The position numbers were made by a program, and so were the translations under genes. The notes beneath the pieces are model-generated. The model was given only the letters and a program-made list of their open reading frames with translations, ran no database searches and was not told the DNA's origin. From a virus, in IMG/VR virus record IMGVR_UViG_3300019889_000008, positions 1 to 64,000 of that record: a DNA stretch of 64,000 nt; one strand, written 5' to 3'. Positions 51,644 through 59,365 of this stretch are shown piece by piece (the stretch's first letter is position 1; every line of letters begins with the position of its first letter).

Positions 51644-52537
51644 CTAGACCATCTCGGGGAACGTCTCCTTGACCCCACCGCGGGTCCGGAAGACGAAGTT
51701 ATTGGGCCTCTTACCCAAGCGCACGGCATTCCAGGCTTTCCAGAGCACCGCCAATTCGATGATGATTGGTCGCCGCCCGGCATCGGCCGCCGCATTGACG
51801 AAGTACCGGCGGACGGTCATCGCCGGATGATCACTCGACAATCCGACCCCGGTGGCGATCTGCTCGCAGAACGACAGGGCGAGATCTGGGTCTATGCGGG
51901 AAGTCCGCAAATAGAAGAAGCCCCAAGCCGCAACCTTGATCGGCCTGAAAACCCTGTTCCAATCCCGCCCTCGCATGCTCGCGTCGATGATGTCGGGGTT
52001 CGCTTCCACGTGCAGCCGCAGATCCTCGTTCGGGACGATCTCGTTGAATGTCGTGTTCCCGGCGTTCAAGGAGATGTCGAACCGGGCGATGGCGGCGGTG
52101 TTCCGATCCTTCGCCAGATCGTGCCGTTTCAAAGTGTCTTGGCCAGTCCGAACACCGGGTCCATCCATTGTGTCGTATGCATCCGGGTCGATACCGAAGA
52201 TCACGTAGGACACGAATGGTTTGCGGGCCCTTCGGCCGCCGAGCAGTCGGTGCTGGCCATTGGCCAAATTGCCGTCCCAATCGAAGATGATCGCCTCGCC
52301 ATTCAGCCGCCATTTTCGGGCGCTGATGCGACCGGAGTACAGCGTGATGCGCCCCTTGCGGATGGCTCTGTTGTTGACCGGGTTTCGGGCCAGCATCTCC
52401 TCAAAGCCATTCTCGTCGATCTCGATGACGACAACCGCAGCCGTTTGGACGAGATAGTCCAGGAGCCTTGCCCAGCCCGCCCTCGTCTTTGGCGTAACGA
52501 TTCGCGGGACATCAATCACATACGGAAGCTGATCCAT
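51644..52537 (-). CDS. ParB-like / NGQHR-motif protein
   Basis: 297 aa. DWDGNLANGQHRLLGG resembles the DGQHR/ParB-type motif in phage proteins of unknown role. The C-terminal half is helical. Possibly DNA or nucleotide binding. Confidence 0.6.
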   Translation of the reverse strand: MDQLPYVIDVPRIVTPKTRAGWARLLDYLVQTAAVVVIEIDENGFEEMLARNPVNNRAIRKGRITLYSGRISARKWRLNGEAIIFDWDGNLANGQHRLLGGRRARKPFVSYVIFGIDPDAYDTMDGPGVRTGQDTLKRHDLAKDRNTAAIARFDISLNAGNTTFNEIVPNEDLRLHVEANPDIIDASMRGRDWNRVFRPIKVAAWGFFYLRTSRIDPDLALSFCEQIATGVGLSSDHPAMTVRRYFVNAAADAGRRPIIIELAVLWKAWNAVRLGKRPNNFVFRTRGGVKETFPEMV

Positions 52538-52546
52538 TCCTCCCCC

Positions 52547-52798
52547 CTATTTGAGCCGCTTGAGACCGATCTCCTTCACCGTCTCGAACTCGATGCGCGA
52601 GCGGCGGAAGACCTCGTCCTTGGCCCAATACAGGACGTGCCAGCACTCGCGGACGTCCTGCATCCCGGCGGCCCGGCCCATCGACTGATAGGTCACGATT
52701 TCGCCGGCTGGCACCTTGAGCAGCAGGGCGACGAGGCCCTTCCGCTGATCGATGCGGGGCCGGCTCGGCCTGCGCATGGTGGCGATGCCCATTTCCAT
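52547..52798 (-). CDS. Small hypothetical protein
   Basis: 83 aa from ATG 52798 with GGAGG upstream. A LLLKVPAGEIVTYQSMGRAAGM segment resembles a winged helix. Not recognised. Confidence 0.55.
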   Translation of the reverse strand: MEMGIATMRRPSRPRIDQRKGLVALLLKVPAGEIVTYQSMGRAAGMQDVRECWHVLYWAKDEVFRRSRIEFETVKEIGLKRLK

Positions 52799-52803
52799 CT
52801 CGG

Positions 52804-53283
52804 TCACCTCCTGTTGAGCGATGCTTCCTGGCTCGCCCGGTCGCGCTGACTGCGGTAGGCGTCGGACAGCCGGGTCCAGATCCCGGCGGCGTCGGGGTTG
52901 CTGTCCAGGTCGCGCCGGCTCTTGCAGCCGCAGATGCGCCGCACCTGCACGGCCGCCGCCTCCTCGCTGTCGACCTTGAGCCAAGCCTGGAATTCGGCGT
53001 CCTTGCACAGGATGCCTGCCTGCTTGACGAACGGGAGCTTCCGCCACGACTGCCGCTCGGGTTCCGGGGCCGGGAGATCTTTGGTCATGCGCACCGCCAG
53101 AACGTCGGGGTCGAGGGTGACGATGGCGCAGGGCCGCGACACCCCTGGCAGCGGGAAGCCGCCGAGCCGGTGGTGGATTCCATCGCCATCCTCGATCGGG
53201 GCCTCGAACAAGATCTGGACGACCCCGCGGCTGGGGATGGCTTTCAGCTGGACGAAGTCGGCGATGATCGGTTGCTCGGTCAT
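52804..53283 (-). CDS. Hypothetical protein
   Basis: 159 aa from ATG 53283; the first half is beta-rich. Cys pair RICGCKSRR near the end. Overlaps the methyltransferase start region. Not recognised. Confidence 0.55.
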   Translation of the reverse strand: MTEQPIIADFVQLKAIPSRGVVQILFEAPIEDGDGIHHRLGGFPLPGVSRPCAIVTLDPDVLAVRMTKDLPAPEPERQSWRKLPFVKQAGILCKDAEFQAWLKVDSEEAAAVQVRRICGCKSRRDLDSNPDAAGIWTRLSDAYRSQRDRASQEASLNRR

Positions 53284-53804
53284 GCCGCCGGCTCCGCTGG
53301 CAACGCGAACTTCAGGCCCCACGACCTCCAGGCGGCGCCGACCGCGCCAGTGCCGGGGAACAGGTCGTGGAGATCATCTTCCGGCCTGGCGCCGGCCATC
53401 TCGAACGCCCAATGGCAGACCGCCTCGGGCTTGGCCCCGGTCAACCCGCGCCGCAGGGTGATCGACTCTGCGATCCAATCCCGCATGACGAGCCGCTTCG
53501 ACACGACCGGTTTGCGCGCGGCCTTGACGATGACCGGTTCCCACGCGAAAGCGACCGAGACGTTCCGCTTGAAGGCGGCGAAGCCTTTCACCCATGCCAT
53601 CCAGCGGGCTCCGGTGCCCTCGACCATCGGGGCGAGGAGCGCCATCGAATAGGGGGTCGCGTTGGTGTGCAGGACCCACCCGTCGAACTCGGACTGGAGC
53701 CGATCGATCAGACCGCGGAAGTCGATCTCGCCCGAGTAATCCGGCTGGTCCCGGTAGAGATGGGCGCAGCCGGGATACGGGGGGTCGGCGTAACCGATCC
53801 TCAT
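53280..53804 (-). CDS. DPPY-type DNA methyltransferase-like protein
   Basis: 174 aa from ATG 53804. YADPPYPG close to the N-terminus (motif IV) and DLFPGTGAVGAAW near the end (motif I). This family is common in actinobacterial and proteobacterial phages and probably methylates adenine. Small for a DNA methyltransferase. Confidence 0.75.
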   Translation of the reverse strand: MRIGYADPPYPGCAHLYRDQPDYSGEIDFRGLIDRLQSEFDGWVLHTNATPYSMALLAPMVEGTGARWMAWVKGFAAFKRNVSVAFAWEPVIVKAARKPVVSKRLVMRDWIAESITLRRGLTGAKPEAVCHWAFEMAGARPEDDLHDLFPGTGAVGAAWRSWGLKFALPAEPAA

Positions 53805-54007
53805 CACCGGTTCGCCCCTCTCGGAACGATCGTGAAGCCGCGGGCCTCCAGCCTTGCCAGGGCCTCCTCGGCCTCGACCATATAGCCGGACCAATAGCCG
53901 TCGACCATGTCCAGGTCGGCATCGGCCTTGCACGCTTCGAACCGGTCCAGCTTGCCGTCGATGCTGGCCCAGACGGCGGCGAGCGCCTCGATGGCGGACG
54001 TGGTCAT
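53804..54007 (-). CDS. Small hypothetical protein
   Basis: 67 aa from ATG 54007, acidic helical. Stop overlaps the next start as TGATG. Unknown. Confidence 0.5.
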   Translation of the reverse strand: MTTSAIEALAAVWASIDGKLDRFEACKADADLDMVDGYWSGYMVEAEEALARLEARGFTIVPRGANR

Positions 54008-54858
54008 TGCGGCAACTCCATCGGTTCGGCGGCCAGGGTCTCGGCCTCGGTGATCAGGTCGATGGCCCAGCCACGCTCGGGGTCGGTGGCGGCCCAAGCC
54101 CGGATCGCCTGGACGGCATCCTTGTTCTCCTGGATGTCGATCAGCCGCCGGTTCGTGCCGAGACCCCGGATCAGATTGGTCAGGAAGTCTTTCGCCCCGG
54201 TGCCGTTGGCCGGGAACTTCCGCTCCACGACCCGGCCGGTGAACGTGTCGGGCGGGAATGACAGGACGAAGTGCCGGCCGCCCGTGGCCGCGTCCTGGGG
54301 CCGCTGGGCCGGCACAGGCGGCGATGGCGGGCTGGTGGGGGTGTCGGCCTGGCGTTCGGCCTGGCGGCGCCCCTGGCCACCCTGTGCGCCCTGGCGCTGG
54401 CCGTCGCGTCCGGCGTTGGCCACTCGGTCGCGGACGAAGTTGCCGGCGGCGAGCCCACCATCATCGTCCTCGTCGCCGGTCAGCCCGACCGCGGCGCCGA
54501 AGGCATACCGCTTCGCATAGGTGATCGCGCTGCCCATCTGCTGGGCCGTGTATTCCCGGTCCAGCACCACGGGGATCTCGGTCTCGACCCATTGGCCCGA
54601 GGCGTGCATCAGCAGCGTGGTGACGACGAGCGGCCCCTTCTGGGAATACTCGGGGGCCTGCATCCAGGCGATGGCGTTTTCGCTCAGGGCGGCGCGGGCC
54701 GCGTCGATCAGGGCATCGAAGGTCGCATACTTGAAGGTGTACTTGCCGCCGGTCTTGGTCTGAACCTCGACCGGCCGATCCCGGCCGGGGTTCTTCATCG
54801 CGCCCTGAGCCTTGGCCAGGGCCTCGGCGAACTTGTCGATCTCCATGCTGCGGATCAT
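54004..54858 (-). CDS. erf: ERF-family single-strand annealing protein
   Basis: 284 aa. The N-terminal 130 residues match ERF: GGKYTFKYATFDALIDAAR, LTTLLMHASGQW, GSAITYAKRYAF. A Gln/Gly/Arg-rich linker and a C-terminal helical domain follow. It anneals single strands in phage recombination. ATG 54858 or 54846. Confidence 0.88.
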   Translation of the reverse strand: MIRSMEIDKFAEALAKAQGAMKNPGRDRPVEVQTKTGGKYTFKYATFDALIDAARAALSENAIAWMQAPEYSQKGPLVVTTLLMHASGQWVETEIPVVLDREYTAQQMGSAITYAKRYAFGAAVGLTGDEDDDGGLAAGNFVRDRVANAGRDGQRQGAQGGQGRRQAERQADTPTSPPSPPVPAQRPQDAATGGRHFVLSFPPDTFTGRVVERKFPANGTGAKDFLTNLIRGLGTNRRLIDIQENKDAVQAIRAWAATDPERGWAIDLITEAETLAAEPMELPQ

Positions 54859-54860
54859 GG

Positions 54861-55367
54861 TCAGCCCTGCCGGATGGAGATTGTGGGGGCCGGGTTCGAC
54901 AGGGCCGCGCCGGGCACGTCATCGCCAGCATCGAGCGCGGCCTTGATGTCAGCCTTGACCGGCTTCCGGATGATCTTGACGTAGGCGTCGGGCAGCGCCG
55001 CCTCGTCGGTGACGATCACGTGCCGGCTGCCCTTGGTCAGGGTGACGGTCGCCTCGGGGAAATCGAACCGCTTCCGGGCCGCCGCCTCCATGGCCGCCTG
55101 CACCAGGAACTGCTTCCGCATGACGCGGTCCTCCAGCCGGCTTTTCCGGGACGCCATCTTTCTGATCCGCGCGGTCAGCGCCTCCGCCATCGTCTCGTCG
55201 TCCAGCGACGACACGATCAGCGCCCGGCACCGCTCGGGGAAATCCGAGATGCCGTCGAGGGTGTCGGTCAGCGCCGGCTCGTCCTCGGCCAGGGTCGGGA
55301 ACTCGCGCAGCAGAGCTTCGCGCAGGGCCGCATCGGACGCGGCATCGGCCTGGAGGCTTCGATTCAT
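54861..55367 (-). CDS. Siphovirus Gp157-like protein
   Basis: 168 aa from ATG 55367. SRKSRLEDRVMRKQFLVQAAMEAA and RKRFDFPEATVTL are hallmark segments of the Gp157 family, which often sits beside recombination genes and resistance functions. Role unclear. Confidence 0.8.
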   Translation of the reverse strand: MNRSLQADAASDAALREALLREFPTLAEDEPALTDTLDGISDFPERCRALIVSSLDDETMAEALTARIRKMASRKSRLEDRVMRKQFLVQAAMEAAARKRFDFPEATVTLTKGSRHVIVTDEAALPDAYVKIIRKPVKADIKAALDAGDDVPGAALSNPAPTISIRQG

Positions 55368-55558
55368 GGCTTCATCCCCAATGCGACATAGGCGGCCGGC
55401 ATGCCCCACAGGATCAGCACCAGACCGGCGGCGAGGATGATCGTGCCGAGCACGGTCTCCGCGGCGCCCGATGTGGTTCGGCAATGGGGCGATGCGACGA
55501 GCGCGGTCCCGTAGATGACGAGGAAGACCGCGGAGATCAGGAGGATCACGCCGGTCAC
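55364..55558 (-). CDS. Small two-pass membrane protein
   Basis: 64 aa from GTG 55558. Two hydrophobic segments; overlaps the next gene. Unknown. Confidence 0.6.
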   Translation of the reverse strand: MTGVILLISAVFLVIYGTALVASPHCRTTSGAAETVLGTIILAAGLVLILWGMPAAYVALGMKP

Positions 55559-55764
55559 AGGATCATCTCCTGGACCAAGCGGGCTCCGATGGCGGCGACC
55601 CAGAACACGGCGTTCATCCCGAGGTAGATGTAGAGAGCCTGCCGGGTTGTCTGCGCCGTCCAGACGATCCGGCCAGCCATGCCTTGGACGATCATCATCG
55701 CGGTCCCGAAACCGGCCGTGAACGCGCACGTGGCCATGAAGGCGGCGAGGAGGGCCCTGGTCAT
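55555..55764 (-). CDS. Small two-pass membrane protein, tandem paralogue 1
   Basis: 69 aa. Aligns with the next gene across its length (GFG...MI...W.(A/R)Q...Y(L)G). Overlaps both neighbours. Possibly superinfection-related; inference only. Confidence 0.6.
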   Translation of the reverse strand: MTRALLAAFMATCAFTAGFGTAMMIVQGMAGRIVWTAQTTRQALYIYLGMNAVFWVAAIGARLVQEMIL

Positions 55765-55970
55765 GCCGCAGGCCCCTGGAGGATCGCCGAGACGAGGCAG
55801 ATGACCCAAAACAGGGCGATCGTCCCGAGGTAGTAGCAGGCGGCTTCCCGGCGAGCCTGCCGCGTCCAGGCGACGGGGCCATTGAGCTTCTCGGCGATCA
55901 TCAGCATTAGGCCGAAGCCTGCGATGAAGCCGCCGGTCGACATGCAGGCGAGATAGATGGCGTCGATCAC
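55761..55970 (-). CDS. Small two-pass membrane protein, tandem paralogue 2
   Basis: 69 aa; same plan as the neighbouring gene with IAGFGLMLMI and YYLGTIALFWV. Confidence 0.6.
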   Translation of the reverse strand: MIDAIYLACMSTGGFIAGFGLMLMIAEKLNGPVAWTRQARREAACYYLGTIALFWVICLVSAILQGPAA

Positions 55971-56266
55971 GGCATCTGCTCCCGCCGGACCTGGGCACGG
56001 ATGCGGTCGCGCTCACGGCCGTCGTCGATCTTGTCCTCGGTCCACCACCGATGATGGGCAACGATGTCGAACGGGGCCCAATGGAGCCGGGGCGTCCCGT
56101 TGCTGGTGACCTCCATGACCTTGGAGCCACCGATCACGTCGTAGCCGGGCTCGCTCTCGTCATAGGCGGAGCAGGCGTCGTCGAGGCGATCGTAGAGCGA
56201 GACCATGTGCTTGTGGTCCAGGACGCTCCACCAGATCAGGACATAGAGGGGGGGCATGGCGCGCAT
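55967..56266 (-). CDS. Hypothetical protein, first gene of the leftward early operon
   Basis: 99 aa from ATG 56266, with GGAG 6 nt upstream. One aromatic-rich strand PLYVLIWWSV then a soluble domain. Nearest to the divergent control region. Confidence 0.6.
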   Translation of the reverse strand: MRAMPPLYVLIWWSVLDHKHMVSLYDRLDDACSAYDESEPGYDVIGGSKVMEVTSNGTPRLHWAPFDIVAHHRWWTEDKIDDGRERDRIRAQVRREQMP

Positions 56267-56408
56267 ACCGATCTCCCGGTTGCACCTTGCGGCTGGGCTG
56301 TAAGGGGTAGATGTCGAGGGCTCCGATCCGAGCCCGTGTCGATCCATCGATCATGTGATTCGACCGTTTGGCCGTCAAGCACGTTTTCTAAGCGGATCGT
56401 GTCATGCC

Positions 56409-56417
56409 TGTGGATAA
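56409..56417 (+). promoter_or_regulatory. DnaA box
   Basis: TGTGGATAA, the exact complement of TTATCCACA. One copy only, in the early control region. Confidence 0.6.
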
Positions 56418-56446
56418 ATCTGGGGGTTGTAAGTTCCGGATCTGTC

Positions 56447-56476
56447 ATATGGGCCCATATGGGCCCATATGGCCCC
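56447..56476. repeat. Three tandem 10-bp units, palindromic operator-like array
   Basis: ATATGGGCCC, ATATGGGCCC and ATATGGCCCC in tandem. They create overlapping palindromes (CCATATGG, ATGGGCCCAT), spaced exactly one helical turn, so binding sites would lie on one DNA face. Confidence 0.8.
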
Positions 56477-56616
56477 AATAGAGTCCCGTACAATAAAAAT
56501 TCAACCGTCCGAGTTCATGAAGTCATCGGCGACAGTTTATGACCTAATTGTATGGCACTCATTTTTACTTTGCTTTTCCAGTTGCCAAGCCGTCCAAAAC
56601 GCGATCTCTTTTGGGC

Positions 56617-56877
56617 ATGCTCTATTGTGATGCAGCCCTGTATCGAGTGCAGCGGTGGATCGAAGACCTCGATCCGAACCTGCGTTCTGCTGTCGTTCTG
56701 GCGGGCCTGACAGGGCTCAGTCTTGGGACCATGCGCCGCTTCTTGGCGCCGGGCGGGGTCGGCAACGCGACCCTCGATACCCTGCGGCGCCTGGAGCGGC
56801 ACGTGCCCGCGGATTTCATGCCGCTGCGCATGCACGCGGAGATCGCGCGGGACGAAAAGTCGGCGAACGCCGCCTGA
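56617..56877 (+). CDS. Cro-like helix-turn-helix protein
   Basis: 86 aa from ATG 56617 (TTG 56548 would add 23 residues, with no clear ribosome site for either). LRSAVVLAGLTGLSLGTMRRF is a helix-turn-helix, followed by TLDTLRRLERHVP. First gene of the rightward early operon, so a Cro-type regulator is likely. Confidence 0.65.
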   Translation: MLYCDAALYRVQRWIEDLDPNLRSAVVLAGLTGLSLGTMRRFLAPGGVGNATLDTLRRLERHVPADFMPLRMHAEIARDEKSANAA

Positions 56878-56917
56878 CCACCAACGGGCCGGCGCGACCG
56901 GCCACGGGAGGCTCCCT

Positions 56918-57229
56918 ATGGTCGATTTCGAGAAGATGGTCGGTTCCGGAGCGCTGAAGAAGCGTCTGGCCACGGCGGTTGAGACGATCGCGGGGTACGA
57001 CCGCGACATCGCCGGGCTCAAGGCCCAGCGGAAGGAGGCCCTGGCCGCCGCCGAGGCCGACGACAAGCTGTCGCCCGGCGCTGTCGCCTATCTGGCCCAT
57101 CTCCACCGCACCGGCAACAGCGATCGGGTCACGTCGGCCATCTGGCCCGTGGTCGAGAAGTATGCCGAGGTGCTGGGCCTGAAACTGCCCGGCAAGGATC
57201 AGCTCGATCTCTTCGACGAGGGCGAATGA
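56918..57229 (+). CDS. Hypothetical protein, early operon
   Basis: 103 aa from ATG 56918, GGAG 7 nt upstream. Coiled-coil-like helix IAGYDRDIAGLKAQRKEALA. ATGATG overlap with the nuclease gene. Unknown. Confidence 0.6.
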   Translation: MVDFEKMVGSGALKKRLATAVETIAGYDRDIAGLKAQRKEALAAAEADDKLSPGAVAYLAHLHRTGNSDRVTSAIWPVVEKYAEVLGLKLPGKDQLDLFDEGE

Positions 57230-57696
57230 TGGTTCGGCCGCCCAGGCCGCCGCCGCTCGGCACGTTGACGCCGTCCCAACTCCGCCGGCACCAGCTCTCG
57301 CTCGTGACAGAGGATGCGGTGCAGGCGGAGATCGTCTCGGTGCTGCGTCGGCTCCCGCCGCCGCCGCTCGGCCCCGCTTGGACGGCGATCAACCCGATCC
57401 CGGCCAAGAGCAAGGCTGTGGCCGGCATGTCGAAGCGGCTCGGGCTCGTGCCCGGCTTCCCGGATCTGCACGTGCTGTGGGGTGGCGTCGCCGCCTATGC
57501 CGAGTGCAAGCGGCCGATCGGTGGACAAGCCGGCTATCAGCAGCCCGAGGTCCAGGCCGCGCTCCGTGAAGCCGGCGGCCGGGTCGCGGTGGTGACCAGC
57601 CTGGACGAGTTCCTGGGCTTCCTCCGGTCGACGTTCCCGGAGCAATGGGCCGCGCTCGGCCTTGCCGCCCCGGTCCTGTGGAAGGCGATGCAATGA
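57226..57696 (+). CDS. VRR-NUC domain nuclease
   Basis: 156 aa. GLVPGFPDLHVLWGGVAAYAECKR carries the catalytic D...(E/Q)xK motif of VRR-NUC enzymes, often Holliday-junction resolvases or nickases in phages. N-terminus Pro-rich. It acts in replication or recombination. Confidence 0.85.
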   Translation: MMVRPPRPPPLGTLTPSQLRRHQLSLVTEDAVQAEIVSVLRRLPPPPLGPAWTAINPIPAKSKAVAGMSKRLGLVPGFPDLHVLWGGVAAYAECKRPIGGQAGYQQPEVQAALREAGGRVAVVTSLDEFLGFLRSTFPEQWAALGLAAPVLWKAMQ

Positions 57697-58004
57697 ACGC
57701 GATGTATTTCGCCGTGAAGGTCGGCCTGGCCGGCAATCCCAAGATCGCCGAGGCGGCCGAAATCTCGGGCACCGACCGGTCGGCCGTGGTGGCGGTGCTG
57801 CTGGCGATGCTGGAGGCGGCGGCGCAGTCGGACCCGCCCGGCGACCTGTCCGCCTTCGATCCGGAGGTGTGCGCCGAGGCTTACGGGATGGAGTGGGTCG
57901 ACATCGCATCGATCGTCGATGCCCTCCGGGCTGCCGGCGTCGTCGGTGTCGGCTTCAAGAACTGGGCCGACTGGGGGCCGCACGACGAGGGGGCCCGCCA
58001 ATGA
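57693..58004 (+). CDS. Replication-region hypothetical protein
   Basis: 103 aa from ATG 57693, helical with a winged-helix-like middle (RSAVVAVLLAMLEAA). Overlaps neighbours. May belong to the initiation complex. Confidence 0.55.
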   Translation: MNAMYFAVKVGLAGNPKIAEAAEISGTDRSAVVAVLLAMLEAAAQSDPPGDLSAFDPEVCAEAYGMEWVDIASIVDALRAAGVVGVGFKNWADWGPHDEGARQ

Positions 58005-58219
58005 CCCCGATCGCCGACATCCTCGACCGGGTGCTGTTCGAGATGGCCGAGGCGATGGACTGGCCGCTCGATCCCACGTCGCGGTTCTTCTACCGGCTCG
58101 CCGATCTGCTGCCGGCGGCCACGGTCAAGTCGCTGATCCTGGACGCCTGCCAGGCCGGCATCCTGTCGGTCAATCAGGCCCGCCGGCTGATCGTGGCCCT
58201 GGACCTGGGGGCCGAATAG
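58001..58219 (+). CDS. Small hypothetical protein
   Basis: 72 aa from ATG 58001, helical. Coupled to its neighbours. Unknown. Confidence 0.5.
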   Translation: MTPIADILDRVLFEMAEAMDWPLDPTSRFFYRLADLLPAATVKSLILDACQAGILSVNQARRLIVALDLGAE

Positions 58220-58221
58220 GG

Positions 58222-59043
58222 ATGGTCGAGAACTGGCTCCGCTGGCACGTCGGGACCGGAACCGATCCGAAATGGAAGGTGGTCGCCCGCCGTTGCCGCC
58301 AGCCGGTCCATGCGGTCCTCGCGGTGTGGGCGCTGATGCTGGAGTGCGCATCGCAGGCTGCCGACCGGGGCACCCTGGAGGGGTGGGACGACGAGGATGC
58401 CGGCGCAGCGCTGGACCTGACCGTCGAGGATGTGGCCGCGATCCGTGAGGCCATGCAGGGCAAGGTGCTCGACGGTGGTCGTCTTGAAGCCTGGAGCCGG
58501 CGGCAACCGAAACGCGAAGACAATTCGGCAGATCGTGTCCGTGCGTTCCGCCAGCGAAAGCGAGCGTCACCGATCGTTACGGATGGCGATGTAACACAGG
58601 GTAACGCTTCGGAAACGCAAAGAAACGCTAGAGGAGAGGAGAGGAGAGTAGAGGAGAAGAGAGAAGAACAAGATCCGGTTTTTTCGCTTCGCTCAAAAAC
58701 CGACGCTCCTCGCGTTTCGGCTGAAGCCGAGCCCGCGGTCGCGTCGCCGATCGAACCGAAGGCCCCGGAAACACCGCAGCAGGCCCCGTCCAGGCCCATC
58801 GGCGACGTGCTGTGGGCGGAGGGGCTGGCGTACCTCAAACGGGCTGGTGTGCCGGAAAAGCAAGCCCGGTCGCTGCTGGGTCGCTGGCGCCGCGACTTCG
58901 GCGACGGCGAGGCCCTGGCCGCCATTGCCGAAGCCGACAAGGCCGCTGCCACGCAGCCGGTCGAATTCGTCACCGCCATCCTCCAGCGCCGCCGGCAGAC
59001 CAGAAGCCGCGATGCGCCGTCGTCCACCCGGTACGCGATCTAG
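58222..59043 (+). CDS. Replication initiator / helicase-loader-like protein
   Basis: 273 aa from ATG 58222. N-terminal winged-helix-like region (1-110), a low-complexity acidic/basic linker (115-190) and a C-terminal domain GDVLWAEGLAYLKRAGVPEKQ with conserved YLK and LGRWRRDFG motifs seen in phage replication proteins that load DnaB-type helicases. The linker DNA carries an ori-like tract, as in lambda O. Confidence 0.7.
   Translation: MVENWLRWHVGTGTDPKWKVVARRCRQPVHAVLAVWALMLECASQAADRGTLEGWDDEDAGAALDLTVEDVAAIREAMQGKVLDGGRLEAWSRRQPKREDNSADRVRAFRQRKRASPIVTDGDVTQGNASETQRNARGEERRVEEKREEQDPVFSLRSKTDAPRVSAEAEPAVASPIEPKAPETPQQAPSRPIGDVLWAEGLAYLKRAGVPEKQARSLLGRWRRDFGDGEALAAIAEADKAAATQPVEFVTAILQRRRQTRSRDAPSSTRYAI
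58603..58702. promoter_or_regulatory. Candidate replication origin within the initiator gene
   Basis: AACGC iterons at 58603, 58614 and 58624 (10-11 bp apart), a purine-rich GAGGA tract at about 58630-58672 and an 8-bp inverted repeat CGGTTTTT/AAAAACCG (58676-58683/58695-58702). The combination resembles origins inside initiator genes. Confidence 0.45.
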
Positions 59044-59050
59044 GCCGGCC

Positions 59051-59365
59051 ATGCGGGTCGAGGTCACCAGCGTCCGCCAGGGGCTCGAAGCCCAAGGCTT
59101 CCGGCTCCGCTCCTACAACCCCGGCGAGCACCACTCCGTCTGCCCACGGTGCAGCCCCCAGAGGACGAAGAAAAATGCCCGATGCGTTTCCGTCCGGATC
59201 GAGCCCGATGGGGCCGCATGGCAATGCCACCACTGCGGATGGCGAGACGGCTTCCGGCTACACGGCGATCAGCCGGGCCGCCGAGAAGTGGTTCCACAAG
59301 CGGGGCATCCATCACGGCGCCCTTCGGGTTGGCGGCGTGTATTCGGAGGTTCGGGGCGGCTCTGA
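59051..59365 (+). CDS. Primase zinc-ribbon N-terminus in a different frame from the helicase
   Basis: ATG 59051, 104 aa in its own frame. CPRC and CHHCGW form the zinc ribbon of T7 gp4-like primases. The toprim and helicase part is in the +1 frame (see 59175-61727). After CHHCGWRDGF the present frame has no further conserved sequence. Needs a +1 frameshift, or else two overlapping genes. Confidence 0.65.
   Translation: MRVEVTSVRQGLEAQGFRLRSYNPGEHHSVCPRCSPQRTKKNARCVSVRIEPDGAAWQCHHCGWRDGFRLHGDQPGRREVVPQAGHPSRRPSGWRRVFGGSGRL

Larger units (their letters stand above)
56267..56616. promoter_or_regulatory. Divergent early control region
   Basis: About 350 bp between leftward and rightward early operons, AT-rich. 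Contains a perfect DnaA box (56409-56417), a GGTTGTAAG word resembling the 48-kb repeats (56425-56433) and three consecutive 10-bp units (56447-56476). It most likely carries both early promoters and repressor operators. Confidence 0.7.
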
